Shown here in pieces: positions 7,687-16,297 of a stretch of DNA of 46,051 nucleotides. The first letter of the stretch is position 1. Every line of letters starts with the position of its first letter. The stretch comes from Streptomyces sp. H27-H5 (GTDB taxonomy: Bacteria > Actinomycetota > Actinomycetes > Streptomycetales > Streptomycetaceae), in contig NZ_JAPNLK010000067.1 of assembly GCF_026627505.1 (NCBI RefSeq), forward strand, positions 1 through 46,051, given 5' to 3'. Both the position numbers and the translations under genes were made by a program. The notes below the pieces were generated by a model. The model was not told the DNA's origin, ran no database searches, and was given only the letters and a program-made list of their open reading frames with translations.

Positions 7687-8730
7687 TCAGACGGGTTCGG
7701 GCGGCCGGCGGGTACGGGTCCACTCCAGCAGGCCCTCCGCGCTCCAGGTGTTCACGACACGCTCCGTCGCCACCCCGCACTCCACGGCCCGCTCACAGCC
7801 GGTCGGCTGCCAGTCCAGCTGGCCCGGGGCGTGCGCGTCCGTGTCGATCGCGAACAGCGTGCCGCTCTCCGCGGCCAGCCGCAGCAACCGGCGCGGCGGG
7901 TCCAGCCGTTCGGGCCTGCTGTTGATCTCCACCGCCGTACCGGACTCCGCGCACGCGGCGAAGACGGCGGCGGCGTCGAACTCCGACTCCGGCCGGGTCC
8001 GGCCCGTCACCAGTCGGCCGGTGCAGTGACCCAGCACGTCCATCGACGGATTGCGCACGGCTGCCAACAGGCGCCGTGTCATCGCCGCGGACTCCATCCG
8101 CAGCTTCGAGTGGACGGAACCCACCACCAGGTCGACCCGATCCAACAACTCCTGCTCCTGGTCGAGCGAACCGTCCGCCAGGATGTCGCATTCGATGCCC
8201 GTGAGCAGCCGAAACGGCTTCCAGCCCGCGTTCAGCTCCGCCACCACCGCCAGTTGCTCCCGCAGCCGCCCCGGCGACAACCCGCGGGCCACCTTCAGAC
8301 TCGGCGAATGGTCCGTCAGCACCGCCCACTCGTGCCCCAGCTCCGCCGCCGCCCGGCCCATCGCCTCGATCGGACTCCCGCCGTCGGACCACTCCGAGTG
8401 CAGGTGACAGTCCCCGCGCAGGGCCGCCCGCAGCGCCCGGGCCCCCGGACTGGCCGGCGGCCCGTCGGGATGCGCCGCGACCTCGTCCTCCAGCTTTTGC
8501 AAGTACTGCGGGATCTCCCCGCCGAGAGCCTCCCGCACGACCGTCCCGGTCTTCGGGCCCAGGCCCTTCACCGACTCCAGCGACCCGGAAGCGACCCGCT
8601 CGGCCACCTCGGGGCCGCCCAGGTGCTCCACCGCGGCGGCGGCCGTGCGGAACGCCCGTACGCGGTAGGTGGGGGCCTGACCGCGCTCCAACAGGAAGGC
8701 GATCCGGTTCAGCGCGGCGACCGGGTCCAT
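7687..8730 (-). CDS. HhH-PHP domain phosphoesterase (PolX C-terminal-like)
   Basis: The 347-residue protein has an N-terminal helix-hairpin-helix DNA-binding part (residues 1-75, with SVKGLGPKTGTVVREAL). A PHP domain follows, carrying the metal ligands DCHLHSEWSDG (about 107-117), LTDHSPS, GIECDIL, and GSVHSKL, then the terminal IDTDAHAPGQLDW. These match the C-terminal half of bacterial DNA polymerase X, but the nucleotidyltransferase half is absent. It may act as a 3' nuclease or phosphoesterase on DNA ends. A strong AGGAGG site supports ATG 8730. Confidence 0.82.
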   Translation of the reverse strand: MDPVAALNRIAFLLERGQAPTYRVRAFRTAAAAVEHLGGPEVAERVASGSLESVKGLGPKTGTVVREALGGEIPQYLQKLEDEVAAHPDGPPASPGARALRAALRGDCHLHSEWSDGGSPIEAMGRAAAELGHEWAVLTDHSPSLKVARGLSPGRLREQLAVVAELNAGWKPFRLLTGIECDILADGSLDQEQELLDRVDLVVGSVHSKLRMESAAMTRRLLAAVRNPSMDVLGHCTGRLVTGRTRPESEFDAAAVFAACAESGTAVEINSRPERLDPPRRLLRLAAESGTLFAIDTDAHAPGQLDWQPTGCERAVECGVATERVVNTWSAEGLLEWTRTRRPPEPV

Positions 8731-8786
8731 CGGGCACCTCCTGAGCCCAGTGTGGCAAGGGACGGCGGAGCGGGCACATCGGAGGA

Positions 8787-9587
8787 TCAGGGCGCGGTCG
8801 GCGGCGCGAGGGAGGCGGTGAGGGTGAACAGCGCCCCGTCCGGGTCGCGGAGCGCGACCCACCGCTCCCGCGTGTTCGACATGACCTCCGTGACGGCCCG
8901 CCCGCCCAACTCGACCGCCGCCTCGATCGCCGGCTCCAGCAGCGGCACCCGGAAGTGGACGTGCCAGCGGGGCCTGGCATACGGGCTGTACGAGGCCACC
9001 TCCACCGGGCCGCTGTTCAGCCGGGCCACCGCCTCCCCGCCGTGTCGCAACACGACCTGGTCCTCCTCGTACGACACCTCGCAGCAGCCGGGCCGGCCGT
9101 TGGCCCACTCCAGTACCCCGCCGTAGAAGATCGCGGCGTCGAAGGCATTGCGGGTCCTCAGTTCGAGCCAGGCCGGGGCCCGCCCCTCGTCGGACCGCCA
9201 GTCGGTGGAGACGACCCCCTCCCAGATCCCGAACACCGCACCGTCCAGGTCGGCCGCCAACGCGGCCCTGCCGCCGTTGGGGAAGGACACCGGGCCGACC
9301 GCGATCGTGCCGCTGCGCTCCCGGATCCGGCTCACCGCCACGTCGACGTCGTCCACGGCGAAGTACGGGGTCCACGCCACCGGCACCGCCAGATCAGCGG
9401 CGAGGGCACCGATGCCCGCCACCGGCACACCGTCCAGCCGGGCCAGCGAGAACGACTCGCCGGGCCGGGCCGGGCGGAAGGTCCACCCCACGACCGCCCC
9501 GTAGAAGCGCTGGGACCCCACCAGGTCCCGGGCCATCAGGCTCACCCAGCAGGGTGCTCCGAACACGTCCTTCGTCGAGATCTTCAC
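8787..9587 (-). CDS. VOC (glyoxalase/bleomycin-resistance fold) protein, two domains
   Basis: This 266-residue protein holds two vicinal-oxygen-chelate modules. The first (about 1-125) starts KDVFGAPCWVSLMARDL and contains a typical DDVDVAVSRI segment. The second (about 135-260) starts GRAPAWLELRTRN and ends with the usual RDPDGALFTLT. Such tandem VOC proteins in Streptomyces are usually of unknown substrate; some sequester drugs or act as metal-dependent isomerases. The GTG at 9587 is the start because it opens the first VOC strand. It forms a same-strand pair with the HPP gene upstream. Confidence 0.8.
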   Translation of the reverse strand: MKISTKDVFGAPCWVSLMARDLVGSQRFYGAVVGWTFRPARPGESFSLARLDGVPVAGIGALAADLAVPVAWTPYFAVDDVDVAVSRIRERSGTIAVGPVSFPNGGRAALAADLDGAVFGIWEGVVSTDWRSDEGRAPAWLELRTRNAFDAAIFYGGVLEWANGRPGCCEVSYEEDQVVLRHGGEAVARLNSGPVEVASYSPYARPRWHVHFRVPLLEPAIEAAVELGGRAVTEVMSNTRERWVALRDPDGALFTLTASLAPPTAP

Positions 9588-9666
9588 CGCTCGCTCCGCC
9601 CTTCACCGCCACCGTGATCGCGCCGTCCGACCACAAGAAGTAGCGCCCCGGCACCCCGGGTGACGC

Positions 9667-9680
9667 GTAGGCGCGCCTAC
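9667..9680. other. Perfect 14-bp palindrome
   Basis: GTAGGCGCGCCTAC is fully self-complementary. It lies between the HPP stop and the VOC start. It may be an operator for the VOC gene or part of a terminator; no evidence decides. Confidence 0.4.
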
Positions 9681-9688
9681 CGGCGGGG

Positions 9689-10258
9689 TCACCACCAGTA
9701 GGCGGGGTACCTCGGGGCCTTGCGCCGGATCCGGGATCCGGCGTATCCGGTGAGGACGAGGAGCACGGTCGAACCGAACAGCAGCGGCACGAACCGGACG
9801 GGATCCGGGCCCTGGAGCACCACCACGACGGCCGTGGCACAGGCGGGGGAGTGCGGGGTCCGCGCCGTGATCAGGAGGGCCAGGGTGAGGCCCGCCGCCA
9901 CGGCGGCCGCCCACGCGCTGCCGCCCGCCGCCGCGAGGACCCCGTACCCGACCGCGGCGCCCAGCAGGTGGCCGAGCAGCACCCCGCGCGGCTGGGCCAG
10001 CGGCAGGGTGGGCGCGCTGTGCACCAGGGCGGCGCTCGCGGCCAGCGGCGGGATCAGCACCGGTTCGTGAAGCATCGCGCCGATCCCCACCAGGCCGAGG
10101 AGCACGGTCGTCGCCGCGCTGACGCTGTGGACGGCGGCCGCCGCGGTCGGGCGGGCCGGCGCCTTCCCGGTGATGATCCGCGGCGCGCGCGGCGCGGGCG
10201 CGGCATCGGCCGCGGGGGTCGGGGGCGTGCCGGGGTACGGCGCGGTGTCTGTGGTCAT
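9689..10258 (-). CDS. HPP family membrane protein
   Basis: A 189-residue protein. A Pro/Ala-rich N-terminal tail (1-40) precedes four to five membrane segments. The HPP-family signature is visible in MLHEPVLIPPLAASAALVHS (near 65-84) and LAQPRGVLLGHLLGAAVG, with a late TARTPHSPACATAVVVVL stretch. HPP proteins are small integral membrane proteins; some cyanobacterial members transport nitrite. No partner gene indicates a substrate here. The start ATG 10258 lies opposite the divergent cupin gene. Confidence 0.8.
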   Translation of the reverse strand: MTTDTAPYPGTPPTPAADAAPAPRAPRIITGKAPARPTAAAAVHSVSAATTVLLGLVGIGAMLHEPVLIPPLAASAALVHSAPTLPLAQPRGVLLGHLLGAAVGYGVLAAAGGSAWAAAVAAGLTLALLITARTPHSPACATAVVVVLQGPDPVRFVPLLFGSTVLLVLTGYAGSRIRRKAPRYPAYWW

Positions 10259-10484
10259 GAGCGGCAGGGGTGTTTCGGGTGCGGGCGGCCGGCAGGGGCC
10301 GTACGGGGGCAGGGCGGCAGGCGGTGACGCGAGGGCAGGGGGTGCCCCGACCTTATCGTTCGCCCGTAAGACGACCTGCGCGGGGTGGGGCAAAGGGGCC
10401 ATCGGGCCCGGCCCGTCCCGGCGGATCGTGTATGACTGCCATGGCACCGGCACGGTCCCGCCGAGGACACAGGGAAGGACGAGC

Positions 10485-10997
10485 ATGACGACCCACTCGC
10501 ACCCCACCGAGGTGCCCACCGACCTCGACGCGGTGATCGCCGACGCGCCCGCGGACGCCGCCGGGGCGCTGTGGCGGCTGACCGGCGCCACCCGCGGACT
10601 CGACTCCAACCTGGTGCGCCTGCGCCCCGCAGCGGTCATCGCCGAGCATGCCGAACCCGTCCTCGACGTACTGCTGGTCGTCGTCGCTGGGACCGGCCGG
10701 CTCGACACCGGGGGCCGCTCGCACGACCTGCGCCCCCACGTCGCCGTCCTGCTGCCGAGGAACAGCCGCCGCACGCTCACCGCGGGCCCGGACGGGGTGG
10801 CGTACCTGACCGTCCACACCCGCCGCCCCGGCCTCGGCATCGGCCCGGGCCCCGCCGGCGCTCCGCCCGCCCCCGACCCCGCCGAGGGCGGTGAAACGGC
10901 CTGTCTGCTCCACCGCGTCTGCCCCGACTGCGGTCGAATCGCCACCGACCGGGACGCCCGGTACTGCTCCCGCTGCGCGAGTCCGCTCCCGGACTGA
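10485..10997 (+). CDS. Cupin-like protein with C-terminal zinc ribbon
   Basis: This is a 170-residue protein. The central part (about 35-110) has the beta-barrel pattern of a small cupin (DVLLVVVAGTGRLDTGG, then HVAVLLPRNSRR). After a Pro/Gly linker the C-terminus holds two Cys pairs, CPDCG and YCSRCA, forming a treble-clef/zinc-ribbon module. This composition is common in Streptomyces proteins of unknown function that may sense ligands. ATG 10485 is preceded by GGGAAGGACGAG. It is divergent from the HPP gene across about 226 bases holding no other gene. Confidence 0.7.
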   Translation: MTTHSHPTEVPTDLDAVIADAPADAAGALWRLTGATRGLDSNLVRLRPAAVIAEHAEPVLDVLLVVVAGTGRLDTGGRSHDLRPHVAVLLPRNSRRTLTAGPDGVAYLTVHTRRPGLGIGPGPAGAPPAPDPAEGGETACLLHRVCPDCGRIATDRDARYCSRCASPLPD

Positions 10998-11053
10998 CCC
11001 CGCGCGTCGAAACGGCCCTGCGGGTCGACACCGGGCGGGTCTAGTCTGAAGAC

Positions 11054-12121
11054 ATGACGATCATGGGCCCGCACGACCTCGACCACGCCGTCTCCGACGC
11101 CGTCCGGGCCCTGCGGGGTGTCGCGCACCTCGACTGGTCCGCCCCGGCGGGCGGCCTGGAGTGGAGCTGCCACGACACCGCCGTCCACCTGGCCGGGGAC
11201 CTGACCGGATTCGCCGCGCAGCTCGCCGGCCGGGTCACCGAGTCCTGGTTGCCCCTGCGGGTCACGGCCGCCCCCGACACCTCCCCGAGCGGGGTCGTCG
11301 ACCTCGTGGAGGCGAGCGGGCGCCTGCTCGTGGCCGCCGTCCACACCGCCGGCCCGGACGTCCGCGCCTGGCACCCGGCCGGCTCGGCGGGCCCCGACGG
11401 CTTCGCCGCGATGGGCGCCGCCGAGACCCTGCTGCACTGCCACGACATCCTGGGCGGTCTGGGCGCCACGCACTGGCGGGGCTCCGAGCGGACGGCCGCC
11501 CTCGTCCTCGAACGGCTCTTCCCGCACGCACCGCTGTCCACGACCGGCGACCCCTGGGACTCGCTGCTCGCGGCCACCGGCCGGGTCGACCTCCCCGACC
11601 TCGCCCCCCAGGAGAACTGGCGCTGGTACAACGACCCGATCCGCGGGGTCGGCGTGATCCTGTGCGAGATCGGCCCGGCGGCCGCCGCCGACCTGCACGC
11701 CGGCGGCACCGGGGGCTTCGCCTGGACCGAGGACGGGCCGGCCGAGGGCACCCGTATCGGCGCCGGGATGGTGGGGCTCGCCGACGAGGTGGGCGAGTAC
11801 CGGCCGGGCTGGGGTCCGTACGCCATCGTCCGGGCCCGCGACCACCGCGCGATCGGCGGGATCGGCTTCCACGGAGCCCCCGACCCCGACGGCCAGGCCG
11901 AGATCGGCTACGACCTCGTCGCCTCGGCCCGCCGCCAGGGCCACGCCACCGAGGCGCTCCGCGCGCTGGCCGGCTGGGCGTTCGCACAGCCCGGCCTGAC
12001 CGGGCTGCACGCCAGGGTCGACGAGGACAACGTCGCCTCCCAGGCCGTGGTGCGGCGGGCCGGGTTCCAGGAGTCCGGCACCGACGACGGCGTCGTCCGG
12101 TACCGCCTGAGCCCCCTGTAG
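11054..12121 (+). CDS. Fusion of maleylpyruvate-isomerase/DinB-like domain and GNAT acetyltransferase
   Basis: A 355-residue two-domain protein. The N-terminal half (1-200) is of the mycothiol-dependent maleylpyruvate isomerase/DinB type, with candidate metal histidines in WSCHDTAVHLAGD and LLHCHDILGG. The C-terminal half (about 235-355) is a GNAT N-acetyltransferase with the acetyl-CoA loop ARRQGHATEALRALAGWAF and the closing DEDNVASQAVVRRAGFQ. A TAGTCT hexamer six bases before the ATG suggests a leaderless transcript. The combination hints at thiol-linked detoxification or acyl transfer, but no substrate can be assigned. Confidence 0.8.
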   Translation: MTIMGPHDLDHAVSDAVRALRGVAHLDWSAPAGGLEWSCHDTAVHLAGDLTGFAAQLAGRVTESWLPLRVTAAPDTSPSGVVDLVEASGRLLVAAVHTAGPDVRAWHPAGSAGPDGFAAMGAAETLLHCHDILGGLGATHWRGSERTAALVLERLFPHAPLSTTGDPWDSLLAATGRVDLPDLAPQENWRWYNDPIRGVGVILCEIGPAAAADLHAGGTGGFAWTEDGPAEGTRIGAGMVGLADEVGEYRPGWGPYAIVRARDHRAIGGIGFHGAPDPDGQAEIGYDLVASARRQGHATEALRALAGWAFAQPGLTGLHARVDEDNVASQAVVRRAGFQESGTDDGVVRYRLSPL

Positions 12122-12228
12122 GCCGTCTCCCCCAGACCTGCCCGTGGACGGCCCGCGGGCCTCCCGGGCGGTCGCAGCCCGGAAGACCCGACGGACATCT
12201 GACGGAGAACGGCCGGAGAACGGCCCGA

Positions 12229-12259
12229 GAGCGGTCGGACGAGCACCCGCCGACCGCTC
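12229..12259. terminator. Bidirectional hairpin terminator
   Basis: A perfect 10-bp stem (12229-12238 with 12250-12259) lies between the convergent ends of the MPI-GNAT gene and the I36 fragment. Confidence 0.65.
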
Positions 12260-12267
12260 CACGGCTG

Positions 12268-12492
12268 TCAGAAGCCGCAGTTGGTCACCCACTTGTGCGA
12301 GGAGATCCGGTCGTTCCACTCCCACGGGATGTTGCCCGCGGAACCGTTCGGGGCACAGGTCGAGGCCCCCGTGTAGCCGATGTTCTCGTAGACGCGGACG
12401 TCGCCCAGGGAACCGGCGTAGCCGTTGTTCCACCAGGACGAGGCCCGGTCGTTCATGTTGTAGGTGCCGCTGCTGCCACAGGTGCGCCAGTC
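12268..12492 (-). pseudogene. 3' fragment of a peptidase inhibitor family I36 gene
   Basis: The frame ending at TGA 12268-12270 encodes the C-terminal 70-odd residues of an I36-type secreted inhibitor. It keeps the aromatic and Cys pattern (TCGSSGTYNMNDRASSWWNN, then GDVRVYENIGYTG, and the final WVTNCGF). The signal peptide and N-terminal part are missing. At about 12490 the I36 similarity stops and opposite-strand WD40 coding begins. The longer reverse frame beyond this point is only the antisense of the WD40 fragment. It is therefore a truncated remnant. Confidence 0.75.
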
Positions 12493-12789
12493 GCCGGCGA
12501 CGACCGCACCGTACGGGTGTGGGACGTTGCCCGGCCCGCCCACCCGGCCCTGTCGACCACCCTCACCGGGCACGTCACCGCCGTCGGCTCCGTCGCGTTC
12601 AGCCCCGACGGGAGCGTCCTGGCGTCCGGCGGCTACGACGACACCCTCCGACTCGCGGGCACCGACCGGGACCGGGCCGCCGCGGGAGCCTGCGCGCACA
12701 CCGGACCGCGGATCAGCCGCAAGCAGTGGACCACCTACATGCCCTACCTGGACTACGCCCCACCGTGCAGCGGCCTGGAGCGCCGCTGA
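12493..12789 (+). pseudogene. 3' fragment of a WD40-repeat protein gene
   Basis: From about 12493 the forward frame reads DDRTVRVWDVARP, then GHVTAVGSVAFSPDGSVLAS. These are a last WD40 blade and part of the next. The tail, with TGPRISRKQWTTYMPYLDYA and PPC, is typical of Streptomyces HTH/WD40 proteins. No start codon, N-terminal domain or earlier blades are present. The fragment begins exactly where the oppositely oriented I36 remnant ends, which marks a recombination or deletion junction. Confidence 0.75.
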
Positions 12790-12902
12790 TCCGCCCTCGC
12801 CGGTCTGCTACTTGAGGAGGACGGGTGCCCCTCCGCGGTCGGACGGGTCGCTCCTCCTGAGAGGTGATGATCCGTCACGACACGCTGCGTAGCTTCGAGA
12901 CC

Positions 12903-14066
12903 ATGACTCGTCGCCGCACCGTCACCGTCGCAGCCCTGTGCGCGCTGCTGCTCCCCCTCCCGCTCACCGCCGCGGGGACCTCCGTCGCCGCCGAGACGCC
13001 GGCCGCGTCCGACACGCTCCGGACGCTGCCCGAACTGCCTCGCCCCACCGGACGGTTCGCCGTCGGGCAGGACACCCTGCACCTGGTGGACCGAAGCCGC
13101 ACCGACCCGTGGGCGGGCTCGGGGCCGCGCGAGCTGATGGTCACCCTGCGCTATCCGGCCCGGCCCGGGACCGGCGGGCCCGTGCGCTACCTCACCGAGG
13201 AGGAGGCCCGGCTCCTCCTCGTGGCCCGCGGGCTCGACAAGGTGATCCCGGCGCGGACCCTCGCCGGCACGAAGTCCTTCGCGCGCTCGGGTGCCCGCCC
13301 GGTCGAGGGCCGCTACCCGCTGATCGTCCTGTCGCCCGGCTTCACGGTGCCGCGTGCCACCCTGACCGCCCTCGCCGAGGATCTCGCCTCGCGCGGCTAC
13401 GTGGTCGCCGCGGTGGACCACGCCTACGAGAGCTCGGGCACCGCCTTCCCCGGCGGCCGGGTGACGACCTGCCTGGCCTGCGAGAAGGTCGGCGACGAGG
13501 CGGGCTACAAGCGCGTCAGCGACAACCGGGCCCGTGACGTGTCCTTCCTGCTCGACCGCCTCACCGGCCGACACCCGGCCTGGAACCGTTCGGGCCTGAT
13601 CGACCGGGACCGGATCGCGATGGCGGGCCACTCCATCGGCGGGGCCTCGGCCGCCGCCGCCATGGTGGCCGATCCCCGGGTGAAGGCGGGCGTCGACATG
13701 GACGGGACGCTGTTCACCCCCGTCCCCGAAACCGGTCTCGGCGGGCGGCCGTTCCTGCTGATGGGAGCCCAGGACCACGGCCCCGGCACCGACCCCACCT
13801 GGGAGCGCGACTGGCAGCGACTCGACGGCTGGAAACGCTGGATCGGCTTCGCCGGCTCCGGTCACTTCACCTTCACCGACGTGCCCGTCATCGGGGATCA
13901 GCTCGGGCTCCCCGACCCGCAGACCCCGCTGCCCGGGAACCGTTCCGTCGAGCTGACCCGCCGCTACGTCGCCGCCTTCTTCGACCAGCACCTCAAGGGC
14001 AAGCCCCGGCCCGTGCTGGACGGCCCGTCCGCCGACGCCCCGGAGGTGTCCTTCATCAACCCGTAG
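12903..14066 (+). CDS. Secreted alpha/beta-hydrolase (PAF-acetylhydrolase/lipase-like)
   Basis: A 387-residue protein with a Sec signal peptide (RRR followed by a hydrophobic core, cleavage near residue 28-30). The nucleophile elbow is GHSIGGAS near residue 240. An Asp lies in DMDGTLF and the likely catalytic His in GSGHFTFTDV. The family is the dienelactone-hydrolase/PAF-AH type, so it is probably an extracellular esterase or lipase. A TAGCTT hexamer seven bases upstream suggests a leaderless start at ATG 12903. It converges with the sulfite-oxidase pseudogene. Confidence 0.82.
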   Translation: MTRRRTVTVAALCALLLPLPLTAAGTSVAAETPAASDTLRTLPELPRPTGRFAVGQDTLHLVDRSRTDPWAGSGPRELMVTLRYPARPGTGGPVRYLTEEEARLLLVARGLDKVIPARTLAGTKSFARSGARPVEGRYPLIVLSPGFTVPRATLTALAEDLASRGYVVAAVDHAYESSGTAFPGGRVTTCLACEKVGDEAGYKRVSDNRARDVSFLLDRLTGRHPAWNRSGLIDRDRIAMAGHSIGGASAAAAMVADPRVKAGVDMDGTLFTPVPETGLGGRPFLLMGAQDHGPGTDPTWERDWQRLDGWKRWIGFAGSGHFTFTDVPVIGDQLGLPDPQTPLPGNRSVELTRRYVAAFFDQHLKGKPRPVLDGPSADAPEVSFINP

Positions 14067-14085
14067 GCGCCACGGCCCGCGAACG

Positions 14086-15115
14086 TCAGACCACCGTCAC
14101 CGGGTGACGGACGACCGCGTCGAAGAGGTACCCCTGCGTGTTGAGGGGGGTGGTCTCCGGCTGCGTCCGCCCCGTGGCGTCGGTGGCCCGCGCCAGCAGG
14201 GCCGTCGCCCCCGTCTCGCGCGGGGTCCACGGCGCCGACCAGCGCACCCACCCGCCCCGGCGCGGGGTGTCGTGCAGTCGGGCCCGCTGCCAGCGCCGGC
14301 CGCCGTCCGTGCTGACCTCCACCCGGTGCACCGGCGCCGCGCCCGACCAGGACCTCCCGGTCAGCAGCCGCGTCCGGTGCACCGGCACCCGGGCGCCGAG
14401 TTCCAGCTCGAAAGCGCTCTTGAGCGTCTGCCGGGTCAGCGGGGCACTGCCCTGCGGCGGCTGATCGGGTCCGAACAGCCGGTACAGGTCGGTGTTCCAC
14501 GGGGTGTACAGCGCGGAGGCGGACACCTCGATGTCCCCTACCCACTTGATCGAGGAGATCCCCACCCAGTCCGGTACGACGACCCGCACCGGACCGCCGT
14601 GGTCGGGCGGCAGCGGCTCGCCGTTCATCTCGTGCGCGAGGATCACGTCGTCCAGCGCCTTCGAGACGGGCAGCGGTCGCCGCACCCGCCCCAGGTTCAC
14701 GCCGTTGGTGACCACCTCGTCGTCCAGCCCGCGCGGCAGGACGTCCACGGCGTCGCGGCTCAGCCCCGCCCGCCGCAACACGTCCGACAGGCGCGCGCCG
14801 CGCCACCGCGCGACACCGATCGCGCCGAGCGTCCACGCGGTGCCCGTGACCTGCTGCCCCTGCTGGGTCGTGTAGAAGCTGCGACCGTTGCCCGCGCACT
14901 CGATGAAACGGTTTCACGACACCCGGCAGGGCGGCGGCCGACGCCGCCCCGACACCGACGCCGAGCGGCCCCGCGACGGCCGCGCCGGCGGCTCCCGCGG
15001 CGAACAGCCGGAGCAGGTCCCGCCGGTCCACCCCGGCGGAACGGGCCCGGCCGCGCGCCCACTGCCGCAGGCGCGTGCGGTCGTACCGGCTCTCGTCGGA
15101 AGGGTCGAGGGACAT
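14086..15115 (-). pseudogene. Molybdopterin (sulfite-oxidase family) oxidoreductase with internal deletion and frameshift
   Basis: The 5' part from ATG 15115 (AAGGAG upstream) encodes a twin-arginine-like leader: DRRDLLRLFAAGAAGAA followed by an Ala-rich core and AALPGVVKP. The frame then changes at about 14910. In another frame the protein continues with IECAGNGRSFYTTQQGQQ, a conserved molybdopterin-binding stretch, and runs to a complete C-terminal dimerisation domain ending HPVTVV. Roughly 100 residues expected between the leader and the IECAGN motif are missing. The join lies in a short palindrome (TGAAACGGTTTCA, 14904-14916). It is very likely non-functional. Confidence 0.82.
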
Positions 15116-15268
15116 GGGCGGAACTCCTTCTCGGTGGGGTACCGACGGACGGTAGGGCTCCCGTCCGCCGCCGGGAACCGCACCGCCGCATTGGTCATGA
15201 ACCTGCAATGCTGCGGCAACGAGGGGGCCGATTACCCCTGGCCGGACACGTTCGGCAGGATGTGGGGC

Positions 15269-15802
15269 ATGACCGAGATCCGTACCCCCCGCCTCCTCCT
15301 CCGCCGCTGGACCGACGACGACCTCGTTCCCCTGTCGGAGATCAACGCCGACCCCGAGGTGATGCGCTGGATCGGCGACGGTTCCACCCTCGACCTGGAG
15401 GAGACCGCCGACGCCATCGAGCGCTGGGAGGACGAGTGGGACGAGGAGGGCTTCGGCCTCTTCGCGGTCGAGCTGCTGGCCTCCGGTGAGCTGATCGGCG
15501 CCGTCGGCCTGTCGGTGCCCGAGTGGCTGCCCGAGGTGATGCCCGCCGTCGAGATCACCTGGCGGCTCGGGCGCTCCTACTGGGGCCAGGGCTACGCCTC
15601 CGAGGCCGCCCAGGCCACCTTGGAGTTCGCACTCCAGGACCGGGGCCTGGACCGCGTCATCGCCGTCAACCGGGCGGGCAACGAGGAATCCGAGAACGTG
15701 CTGCGCAAGCTCGACATGGAGCGGGACCGCGACACGAGCCACCCCGAGTACGCCTCGATGCTGACCCTCTACAGCATCGACCTGACCGAGTACGAGGCCT
15801 GA
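15269..15802 (+). CDS. GNAT N-acetyltransferase (RimJ/RimL type)
   Basis: The 177-residue protein begins with the RimJ/RimL hallmark TEIRTPRLLLRRWTDDDL. The acetyl-CoA motif is WRLGRSYWGQGYASEAAQAT, and NEESENVLRKLDME follows near the end. The substrate is unknown; ribosomal proteins, small amines or peptides are all possible. ATG 15269 is chosen because it opens the conserved domain, although in-frame upstream starts exist at 15197 and 15260. The following small gene starts three bases after its stop, which suggests a two-gene transcript. Confidence 0.82.
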   Translation: MTEIRTPRLLLRRWTDDDLVPLSEINADPEVMRWIGDGSTLDLEETADAIERWEDEWDEEGFGLFAVELLASGELIGAVGLSVPEWLPEVMPAVEITWRLGRSYWGQGYASEAAQATLEFALQDRGLDRVIAVNRAGNEESENVLRKLDMERDRDTSHPEYASMLTLYSIDLTEYEA

Positions 15803-15805
15803 CCC

Positions 15806-16135
15806 GTGGAGCGGATGACTGCCGACACCCACCAGCACGGGGCGACGACCACCGCCGACGGCCGGCTCCTGGTGGTCGGCACGGGCGCCGTGGAGCCCTC
15901 CGACGGCGAGGGCCCGTCCCTCACCGTCCGGGCCCCGGACGGCACCGAGCGGGTCCATCCGCTGGAGGGCCCGCACGAGGGCGTGGCCGTCTCCCGCGAC
16001 GGCCGTACGGCCCATGTGACCGGCGGTTTCACGCGCGACGGGTACTGGAGCGGCATCACGGTCGTCGACCTGGACAGCGGCTGGACCCACCGGCTCCCGG
16101 CGGGGTCGCGTCCGCTGGGCATCGCCGTCCTCTGA
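15806..16135 (+). CDS. Small beta-propeller-like protein, 109 aa
   Basis: The protein has beta-strand repeats of the YncE/WD type: LLVVGTGAVEP, then HEGVAVSRDGRTAHVTGGFT and GITVVDLDSG. Only about two blades are present, so it is either a minimal protein or a remnant of a larger propeller. The GTG start at 15806 lies three bases after the GNAT stop; ATG 15815 is an alternative. No catalytic residue is visible. Confidence 0.55.
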   Translation: MERMTADTHQHGATTTADGRLLVVGTGAVEPSDGEGPSLTVRAPDGTERVHPLEGPHEGVAVSRDGRTAHVTGGFTRDGYWSGITVVDLDSGWTHRLPAGSRPLGIAVL

Positions 16136-16232
16136 CGCCCCCCCGGCGGGCCGCATGCCCGAGGGGTCAAAGTTGGACTTGGGGAAGTCATAAGTTCTGT
16201 TTATGGGGTCATAACCAGGGGGCGGGTGCCGG

Positions 16233-16251
16233 GTTAGGGTGGCCTTAGTTT
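16233..16251 (+). promoter_or_regulatory. Weak iron-box-like site upstream of fprA
   Basis: TTAGGGTGGCCTTAGTTTA matches 13 of 19 positions of the DmdR/IdeR consensus (TTAGGTTAGGCTAACCTAA). It lies about 47 bases before the ferredoxin-NADP reductase gene. The match is imperfect and the assignment is tentative. Confidence 0.3.
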
Positions 16252-16297
16252 AGGGTTCCTTTGATCAGTCTGTTTTTCGGTCGAAGGGAACCCACAC

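Noticed and set aside
9599..9688. Short reverse coding-like stretch (YFLWSDGAITVAVKGG)
   Set aside because: It has no plausible start or stop of its own, overlaps the VOC start and the HPP end, and matches no family I recognise.
9689..12433. 914-aa reverse open frame spanning several genes
   Set aside because: It is an antisense product of high GC. Only its last 189 residues (the HPP protein) have real family features, and the rest lies opposite the cupin and MPI-GNAT genes.
13964..16156. 730-aa reverse open frame
   Set aside because: Only its middle section, the sulfite-oxidase leader, is real; the remainder is antisense to the GNAT and propeller genes and has no domain signal.
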